From assembly GCA_937928335.1 (NCBI GenBank), contig CALFWN010000291.1, forward strand, positions 1 to 6,601: DNA of 6,601 bases, written 5' to 3'. Below the pieces are notes generated by a model. That model did not search any database. It was not told the DNA's origin and worked only from the letters and a program-made list of their open reading frames with translations. This DNA comes from an uncultured Litoreibacter sp. GTDB taxonomy: Bacteria; Pseudomonadota; Alphaproteobacteria; Rhodobacterales; Rhodobacteraceae. Shown in pieces: positions 1 through 4,844 of the stretch. The translations under genes were made by a program, and so were the position numbers. The first letter of the stretch is position 1. Every line of letters starts with the position of its first letter.

Positions 1-488
1 GGGGTTTGCGCCCGCCAGAGCCCGTCACGGGGGATGCTGGTGCGGGCCATTTCGCCCTCGCTGCTCCAGAGCGCGTCGATCACGGGCAGGGCGGCGCAGC
101 ACCCCTCGACCTCGTGCAGGGCGGCGCAGACGCTGTCGATGATGGCGGGCGTCACGAAAGGGCGTGCGGCGTCGTGGATCAGCACATGCTCGGGCGTATG
201 GGGCGCGAGCGCGTTCAGCCCTGACAGGACGGAGGCGGCGCGGGTGTCACCACCATGCGCGGGGGGCAAGACGCGCGGATCGCTGAGACCGTCCAGCGCC
301 TGTGCATAGAGACCCGCATCATCGGGGTGGATCACGGCGCAGAGCCGGCTCACTTGCGGGCGGTCCAGAAAGACCTGCACCGAATGCCTCAGCGCAGAAT
401 GGGCGTCCAGCGGCAGATATTGCTTGGGGGTCTCCCCGCCCATGCGGCGCCCGCGCCCGGCGGCGACAATGATGACGGCAGTGCTCAT
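1..488 (-). CDS. ispD: 2-C-methyl-D-erythritol 4-phosphate cytidylyltransferase (IspD, or N-terminal part of bifunctional IspDF), partial
   Basis: This is the N-terminal 162 codons of a minus-strand gene that runs off the left edge. IspD transfers CMP from CTP to methylerythritol 4-phosphate in the cytosolic MEP isoprenoid pathway. The protein starts MSTAVIIVAAGRGRRMGG and carries the nucleotide-binding loop AAGRGRRMG (residues 9-17) followed by PKQY (21-24). R15 and K22 correspond to catalytic Arg20 and Lys27 of E. coli IspD. GGDTRAASVLSGL (79-91), HDAARP (105-110, the substrate and metal Asp region) and RDGLWRAQTP (from 154) are also family motifs. The usual DT of the VTDT segment reads DA here (138-139). 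The ATG at 488 places the glycine-rich loop at the normal distance from the N-terminus, although no clear Shine-Dalgarno lies upstream. Many alphaproteobacteria fuse IspD to IspF; whether that holds here lies outside the window. It is transcribed divergently from the YihY-like gene. Confidence 0.95.
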   Translation of the reverse strand, partial: MSTAVIIVAAGRGRRMGGETPKQYLPLDAHSALRHSVQVFLDRPQVSRLCAVIHPDDAGLYAQALDGLSDPRVLPPAHGGDTRAASVLSGLNALAPHTPEHVLIHDAARPFVTPAIIDSVCAALHEVEGCCAALPVIDALWSSEGEMARTSIPRDGLWRAQT

Positions 489-529
489 CAGATCGAAAGG
501 GGCGTGCAGGCGCGTGACATGGGACCCAA

Positions 530-540
530 CTAGCAGCTAG
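530..540. repeat. 11-bp perfect palindrome CTAGC-A-GCTAG in the divergent intergenic region
   Basis: The 146-bp gap between divergently transcribed ispD and the YihY-like gene (489-634) contains CTAGCAGCTAG, a perfect inverted repeat around a central A. A related GCTAGC lies at 620-625, and the hexamer CTGCGC occurs at 608-613 and again at 627-632, just before the YihY-like start codon. I see no convincing -35/-10 pair in either direction and no terminator. The palindrome is 42 bases upstream of the ispD start, so it could be an operator, but that is inference from position alone. It could equally be a chance sequence. Confidence 0.3.
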
Positions 541-634
541 AGACGGGCTTTTCCATCTGGGAGTGTGAGGGTTGAGCGCCTCGGATGAACATTTCGGGGG
601 GATTTTCCTGCGCTGATGGGCTAGCTCTGCGCAT

Positions 635-1489
635 ATGGAGCAGAATTCGAAAACATCGCCCTCGATCTGCTGGGCCTCGCTTGTCGGGGTCTACCGCCAG
701 ATTGACGAGCAAAACCTCAGCCTGATCTCGGCGGGGATTGCGTTTTTCGGCATGTTGGCCATTTTTCCGGGGCTGGCGGCGATCATCGCGATTTTCGGGC
801 TGTGGTCTGACCCGGTGGTGATCCAGGAGCAGCTGAACCTGCTGCAAGGCATTGTGCCGGACGAGATTTATACGCTGCTCAATGACCAGCTGACGCGGGT
901 TCTGTCGGCAGGCACCGAGGCGCTGGGCTGGGCGACATTCGTGTCGATCCTGCTGGCGCTGTGGTCGGCGCGGGCCGGGGTGGGCGCGATGATGCGAGGG
1001 CTAAACACCATTTACCGCGCGCCCAATCGCAGCTTTTTCATGGCCTATGCGGCGGCCTTCCTGCTGACCCTGATGCTGGTTGTCGTGGCCCTTGTGGCGG
1101 GCGCTGCCGTGGTGATCACGCCTTTGGTCGTGGCCATGCTGCCTTTGGCGGTGGAGACCAAAAGCTGGATTGACGTGGTGCGCTGGTCGGCGGCGGTCTT
1201 TGTGATCACGGTGGGCATCTCGCTCATCTACCGCTACGGGCCGCGCAAACGCGATGGCAGGCGCACGCCCTGGCTGACATCGGGAGCGGTGTTTGCGGTG
1301 CTGATGTGGGTTGCGGCCTCGATGGCGTTTTCCGAATACCTCGCCAATTTCGGGCGTTACAACGAGGTCTACGGCTCCATCGGTGCGGTGGTGGCCCTGC
1401 TGATGTGGCTCTACCTGTCGGCCTTTTTGGTTCTGCTGGGGGGCGCACTAAACGCGCAGTTGGAACGACACCGCGACGCACGTGCTTGA
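635..1489 (+). CDS. YihY/BrkB (UPF0761) family inner-membrane protein
   Basis: This 284-residue polytopic membrane protein matches the YihY/virulence factor BrkB family in length and motifs. The family's molecular role is not settled, so none is assigned. The first membrane segment (about 31-56) has the family pattern SAGIAFFGMLAIFPGLAA. A central LALWSARAGVGAMMRGLNTIYRAP stretch (about 107-130) resembles the family's conserved WSA..G...A...LN..Y region. Further hydrophobic segments lie near 134-170, 182-200 and 215-235. The C-terminal block (239-277) has FGRYNEVYGSIGA followed by a helix and the typical GGALNAQLER ending. An in-frame stop at 614-616 leaves ATG 635 as the only likely start. 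No Shine-Dalgarno is visible in front of it, so initiation may be weak or leaderless. The oxidoreductase starts 49 bp downstream with no terminator between, so co-transcription is possible but not functionally obvious. Confidence 0.9.
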   Translation: MEQNSKTSPSICWASLVGVYRQIDEQNLSLISAGIAFFGMLAIFPGLAAIIAIFGLWSDPVVIQEQLNLLQGIVPDEIYTLLNDQLTRVLSAGTEALGWATFVSILLALWSARAGVGAMMRGLNTIYRAPNRSFFMAYAAAFLLTLMLVVVALVAGAAVVITPLVVAMLPLAVETKSWIDVVRWSAAVFVITVGISLIYRYGPRKRDGRRTPWLTSGAVFAVLMWVAASMAFSEYLANFGRYNEVYGSIGAVVALLMWLYLSAFLVLLGGALNAQLERHRDARA

Positions 1490-1511
1490 CGCAAAGCCCT
1501 TGATCTAGTCA

Positions 1512-1535
1512 GGTCTGCCGGGGATTCGGGAGACC
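1512..1535 (+). promoter_or_regulatory. Predicted hairpin enclosing the Shine-Dalgarno of the oxidoreductase gene
   Basis: GGTCT (1512-1516) pairs with AGACC (1531-1535), and CCG (1518-1520) pairs with CGG (1527-1529), giving an eight-pair stem with one G-G mismatch and a six-base loop. The Shine-Dalgarno GGGAGA (1528-1533) lies in the 3' arm, 5 nt before ATG 1539. If the stem forms in the mRNA it would hide the ribosome-binding site. There is no U-tract, so it does not look like an intrinsic terminator. The ribosome-binding site is clear; the regulatory role is inferred. Confidence 0.4.
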
Positions 1536-1538
1536 AAG

Positions 1539-2738
1539 ATGCAAGCACCATCCAAGACCAGCCATGACGTCATTATCGTGGGCGGGGCGATGTATGGCTC
1601 GTCAGTGGCCTGGTGGCTGTCGCGCAACCCCGATTTCGGCGGCTCGATCCTTGTCGTGGAGCGTGACCCGACCTATGAATTCAGCTCCACCTCGCACACC
1701 AATAGCTGTATCCGGCAGCAGTTCTCCAACGAGGTGAATATCCGCATCTCGCAGTTTGGTGCGGAGTTCATCCACAATTTCAAAGAGCTGATGGCCGATG
1801 ATGATGCGCCGGATATTCCGCTGCAAAGCTATGGTTACATGTATCTGGCCGATAATGAGGGTTTTGCCGCCAACCTGCGGGAGCAGCAGAAGGTGCAGGC
1901 CGCGCTGGGCGCGGGCACCAAATTCATGACCAAAGAGGAGATTGCGCAAGACTACCCGTTCTACAATCTCGACGACATTATCGGCGGCAATCACAATCTG
2001 ATCGACGAGGGTTATTTTGACGGCGGCACCATCTTTGACTGGTGGAGGCGCAAGGCCCGCGCGCAGGGAGCGGAATACGTCCATAACGAGGTCAAGGCCA
2101 TCACCCGCAACGCGGCCGAAACTCAGGTTGAAAGCGTGACGCTGGCGACCGGCGAGGTGATTGCCTGCGGCACGTTGATCAATTGCTCAGGCCCAAGCGC
2201 TGCCATCACGGCGGCGATGGCGGGGATTGCACTGCCGGTGGAGCCGCGCAAGCGCTACACGTTCATCTTTGACGCCGCGGCCCCGCTGGACCGCGACCTG
2301 CCGCTGACCATTGACCCCTCGGGCGTGCATATGCGCACCGATGGACAATATTACCTTGCCGGATGCCCGCCCGATGACGACCCGGCTGTGGCCTATGACG
2401 ACTTCATCTTCGACCATTCCCTGTGGGAGCAGAAGGTTTGGCCCGCGCTTGCGACACGGGTGCCCGCCTTTGAGACGATCAAGCTGATCAACGCCTGGGT
2501 TGGGCATTACGCGTTCAACACCTTTGACCAGAACGCCATTGTGGGCCCGCATGTCGAGATGTCGAATTTCATCTTCGTCAACGGCTTCTCGGGCCACGGG
2601 TTGCAGCAATCGCCCGCCTTTGGCCGCGCGGTGTCGGAATGGATCACCTATGGGGCCTACCGTTCCATCGATATCAACGCATTTGGCTATGACCGGATCG
2701 TGGAGCAGCGCTCTTTTCTTGAGAAGGCGGTGATCTAG
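1539..2738 (+). CDS. FAD-dependent oxidoreductase, DAO family, FOXRED1-like (putative amine/N-methyl amino acid oxidase)
   Basis: This 399-residue flavoprotein belongs to the D-amino-acid oxidase/sarcosine oxidase superfamily, which oxidises C-N bonds of amines and N-methylated amino acids. The N-terminal Rossmann element is VIIVGGAMYGSSVAWWL (11-27), with E41 at the end of the second strand as the expected ribose ligand. The third glycine of GxGxxG is Ala17. IRQQFS (58-63), LINCSGPSA (213-221), GVHMR (about 262-266), YAFNTFDQNAIVGPH and the C-terminal FAD motif GFSGHGLQQSPAFGRAVSE (349-367) closely resemble FOXRED1-type proteins. There is no signal peptide or membrane helix, so it is probably cytosolic. 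Start ATG 1539 has GGGAGA 5 nt upstream. The gene sits immediately before a quaternary-amine importer, which suggests that its substrate is the imported compound or a breakdown product such as a dimethylated or monomethylated amine. Substrate and electron acceptor (oxygen or the respiratory chain) cannot be told from the sequence. Confidence 0.88.
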   Translation: MQAPSKTSHDVIIVGGAMYGSSVAWWLSRNPDFGGSILVVERDPTYEFSSTSHTNSCIRQQFSNEVNIRISQFGAEFIHNFKELMADDDAPDIPLQSYGYMYLADNEGFAANLREQQKVQAALGAGTKFMTKEEIAQDYPFYNLDDIIGGNHNLIDEGYFDGGTIFDWWRRKARAQGAEYVHNEVKAITRNAAETQVESVTLATGEVIACGTLINCSGPSAAITAAMAGIALPVEPRKRYTFIFDAAAPLDRDLPLTIDPSGVHMRTDGQYYLAGCPPDDDPAVAYDDFIFDHSLWEQKVWPALATRVPAFETIKLINAWVGHYAFNTFDQNAIVGPHVEMSNFIFVNGFSGHGLQQSPAFGRAVSEWITYGAYRSIDINAFGYDRIVEQRSFLEKAVI

Positions 2739-2754
2739 GGCCAGACCACCAAGC

Positions 2755-2811
2755 TGTCGCGTTGACCTTTGTCGCGCAATAGCGGAACCTCTCTTTCAGA
2801 AAAACGACAAA
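2755..2811. repeat. TGTCGCG direct repeat and TTTGTCG/CGACAAA inverted repeat before the importer operon
   Basis: TGTCGCG occurs at 2755-2761 and 2770-2776, 15 bp apart, on either side of the candidate -35 box. The second copy is part of TTTGTCG (2768-2774), which has a perfect inverted partner CGACAAA at 2805-2811. A small CGC-AATA-GCG hairpin (2775-2784) lies between them. Repeats overlapping a candidate promoter suggest an operator, but no known regulator motif was recognised. Confidence 0.3.
2762..2790 (+). promoter_or_regulatory. Candidate promoter for the ABC importer operon
   Basis: TTGACC (2762-2767) is a good match to the -35 consensus. A 17-bp spacer leads to GAACCT (2785-2790), which is a poor -10 element. 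The position, 38-66 bases before the binding-protein start, suits an operon promoter, and binding-protein genes are often separately transcribed. The weak -10 keeps confidence low. Confidence 0.25.
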
Positions 2812-2816
2812 TCTCT

Positions 2817-2823
2817 GGGAGAG
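2817..2823 (+). promoter_or_regulatory. Ribosome-binding site of the binding-protein gene
   Basis: GGGAGAG is a strong Shine-Dalgarno ending 4 nt before ATG 2828 and fixes that start. It forms part of CTCT-GGG-AGAG (2813-2823), a very short potential stem-loop that is probably too weak to matter. Confidence 0.7.
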
Positions 2824-2827
2824 TATC

Positions 2828-3781
2828 ATGAAAAAATTGACCGCCGTTCTGGCGATGACAACCGCATTGGCAGGCGGCGCCCATGCCGCTGATCTTGGTG
2901 CCGTGGATGAGCCGATCACGCTGGCCATCAATGAATGGACCGGCCAGCACGTCACCACCCATATCGCGGGCGAAATGCTGAAAGCCGCGGGCTATAAGGT
3001 GGAATACGGCACCGCCGGCATGTTGAACCAGTTTCAGGGCATTGCGGATGGCGACATCCACGCGACGCTGGAAATCTGGTCCTCCAACGTCTCGGATGAA
3101 TATGCCAAGAAGGTCGAGGAAGGCACCATTGTCGAGGTTGGCGATCTGGGTCTCGACGCCAAGGAAGGCATTGCCTATCCCGCCCATGTCGAGGCGCTGT
3201 GCCCCGGCCTGCCCGCTTGGGAAGCGTTAAAAGACTGTGTTGGCCAGTTTGCGACCGCAGACACCATCCCGCAAGGGCGCATCGTGGACTACCCTGCCGA
3301 TTGGGGCACGCCCGGCGCGGATCGCATGACCGGGCTGGACCTGCCGTTCAAGGCGGTGCCGGCGGGCTCGGAAGGGGCGTTGATCACCGAGCTGCGCGCC
3401 TCGACGGAGAAGAACTCCCCGCTGCTGCTGGTCTTCTGGCAGCCGCATTGGGCGATGTCGGCCTATGACGTGAAATTCGTGGACCTGCCCGAGGGCGAGA
3501 CCGCCTGTTTCGAGGATGCGTCCTGGGGGCCGAACCCGAACGCGGTCAATGATTGCGGCTTCACGCCCACCCGTATCTTCAAGGCGGCCTGGTCCGGCTT
3601 TGAGGAAAAATGGCCTGCCGCCTATGAGATCCTGTCCAATTACGAGCTGAGCACCGATGTCCAGCAGCCGCTGATGGGCGCTGTTGACGTGGATGGCGGC
3701 AAGGTCGAGGAGGTGGTTGCCGCATGGATGGCCGCCAATGAGGGCAGCTGGAAGCCCATCGTAGACGCCGCGACCAACTGA
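2828..3781 (+). CDS. Quaternary-amine (glycine betaine/proline betaine type) ABC transporter, periplasmic substrate-binding protein (OpuAC/ProX family)
   Basis: This 317-residue exported protein begins with a classic Sec signal peptide: MKK, a hydrophobic core, and predicted cleavage after AHA at residue 20. There is no lipobox cysteine, so it should be soluble in the periplasm. The mature part is an OpuAC-type binding domain (about 29-300). Its opening strand LAINEWTGQ (32-40), GDIHATLEIW (75-84) and LLLVFWQPHW (199-208) carry W37, W84, W204 and W208, candidates for the aromatic cage that holds trimethylammonium groups in this family. DYPADWGTP (154-162) and the GSEGALI segment (180-186) are also OpuAC-like. 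Cysteines 125, 137, 227 and 243 could form two disulfides, C125-C137 and C227-C243. The gene is followed after 10 bp by the ATPase gene, making it the first gene of the importer operon. The ligand could be glycine betaine, choline, carnitine, proline betaine or TMAO; the sequence does not decide. Confidence 0.9.
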   Translation: MKKLTAVLAMTTALAGGAHAADLGAVDEPITLAINEWTGQHVTTHIAGEMLKAAGYKVEYGTAGMLNQFQGIADGDIHATLEIWSSNVSDEYAKKVEEGTIVEVGDLGLDAKEGIAYPAHVEALCPGLPAWEALKDCVGQFATADTIPQGRIVDYPADWGTPGADRMTGLDLPFKAVPAGSEGALITELRASTEKNSPLLLVFWQPHWAMSAYDVKFVDLPEGETACFEDASWGPNPNAVNDCGFTPTRIFKAAWSGFEEKWPAAYEILSNYELSTDVQQPLMGAVDVDGGKVEEVVAAWMAANEGSWKPIVDAATN

Positions 3782-3791
3782 GGGACCGGCT

Positions 3792-4844
3792 GTGACCGAC
3801 ACCGCGCCTGCCATCTCCTGCAAAGGAGTGTGGCAGGTTTTCGGGCCCAACGCGAAAGCTCAGCTTGATAGCGCGCTGAACGCCAGTGGTGGCGCTTCGG
3901 ACGCCGCCACGATCCTGCGCGACAAGGGGCTGATCCCTGCGGTGCAGGATGTCAGCTTCGATGTGGCGGAGGGCGAGCTGTTCGTGATCATGGGGCTGTC
4001 CGGCTCGGGCAAATCGACCGTGGTGCGCTGCGTGTCACGGTTGCTGGACGGCACGGCAGGCGAGATCCTGATCTCGGGCGAGAACATCCTGACCGCCTCC
4101 AAGAAACGCATGACCGAGCTGCGCCGCGACAAGCTGGGCATGGTGTTCCAGCATTTCGGGCTGTTTCCTCATATGACGGTGGCCGACAATGTCGGCTTCC
4201 CGCTGAAAATGCAGGGCCAGGGCCGGGCTGCGCGCCGGGCGCGTGCGCTGGAAGTGATCGAGCTGGTGGGCCTTGGCGGGCGCGAAGATGCCTACCCGCG
4301 TGAGCTGTCCGGCGGGCAGCGGCAACGCGTGGGCATCGCCCGCTCGCTGGCGGTGAACCCCGATATCTGGTTTCTCGACGAGCCTTTCTCTGCGCTGGAC
4401 CCGCTGATCCGGCGGCAGCTGCAGGACGAGTTCCTGCGCATTCAGGCGACGCTGAAGAAATCCATCGTCTTCATCACCCACGACATCGCCGAGGCGCTGA
4501 AGCTGGCGGATCGCATCGCGATCATGAAGGACGGCCAGATCGTGCAGGTCGGCACGCCGACCGATATCGTGCTGAACCCGGTCAATGATTATGTGGCGGA
4601 GTTCTCGAAAGACGTCGCGAAGGGCCGCCATGCGCAGGTGGGCTCGGTGATGAAAACCGGGGCAGAGGTGCCGGCACAGATGCCCGACGACCCCGGTCTG
4701 CGCGAGGATATGACCCTGGAGGAGGCCCTGGCCGCCTGCATGTACCTTTATGACCCGGTGCCTGTGCATGACGGGGCGGGCAAACAGATCGGCGCGGTGC
4801 TGCCCTCTGATCTTGCCAAGGCCCTGCAGGTGGACGAGGCCTGA
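3792..4844 (+). CDS. proV: Quaternary-amine ABC transporter ATP-binding protein (ProV/OpuAA type)
   Basis: This 350-residue cytoplasmic ATPase powers the importer. All nucleotide-binding motifs are present: Walker A GLSGSGKST (68-76), Q-loop Q120, signature LSGGQ (172-176), Walker B IWFLDE (192-197), the D-loop near 201-204 and switch H230. The roughly 50-residue N-terminal extension before the core (KGVWQVFG near 11-18, then a predicted helical segment) is characteristic of ProV-type proteins rather than generic ABC ATPases. The C-terminal tail (about 283-345) contains what looks like one CBS-type unit, PVPVHDGAGKQIGAVLPSDL (322-341), where E. coli ProV (about 400 residues) carries a tandem pair. 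CBS domains regulate this family in response to ionic strength, so a shortened tail may mean altered gating. The start is GTG 3792, 10 bp after the binding-protein stop, with GAGGGA overlapping that stop as ribosome-binding site. The stop overlaps the permease start as TGATG, implying translational coupling. Confidence 0.95.
   Translation: MTDTAPAISCKGVWQVFGPNAKAQLDSALNASGGASDAATILRDKGLIPAVQDVSFDVAEGELFVIMGLSGSGKSTVVRCVSRLLDGTAGEILISGENILTASKKRMTELRRDKLGMVFQHFGLFPHMTVADNVGFPLKMQGQGRAARRARALEVIELVGLGGREDAYPRELSGGQRQRVGIARSLAVNPDIWFLDEPFSALDPLIRRQLQDEFLRIQATLKKSIVFITHDIAEALKLADRIAIMKDGQIVQVGTPTDIVLNPVNDYVAEFSKDVAKGRHAQVGSVMKTGAEVPAQMPDDPGLREDMTLEEALAACMYLYDPVPVHDGAGKQIGAVLPSDLAKALQVDEA

Noticed and set aside
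6..533. Overlapping plus-strand frames of about 70-90 codons at the left edge
   Set aside because: The minus strand encodes clear IspD motifs over the same bases, so these are shadows.
572..600. TTGAGC as a -35 box for the YihY-like gene
   Set aside because: The correctly spaced -10 position is a run of G (CGGGGG), which cannot serve as a -10 element.
1486..1513. TTGACG at the end of the YihY-like gene as a -35 box for the oxidoreductase
   Set aside because: At 16-18 bp spacing no acceptable -10 hexamer is present (GTCAGG, TCAGGT and CAGGTC), so the match is likely chance overlap with the stop codon.
2739..2827. Terminator or riboswitch between the oxidoreductase and the importer operon
   Set aside because: There is no GC-rich stem followed by a T-run, and 89 bp with only short repeats does not resemble any riboswitch that I know.
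3227..3850. 207-codon minus-strand frame opposite the binding protein
   Set aside because: It lies across a well-supported exported protein, shows no family motifs, and spans the binding-protein/ATPase junction.
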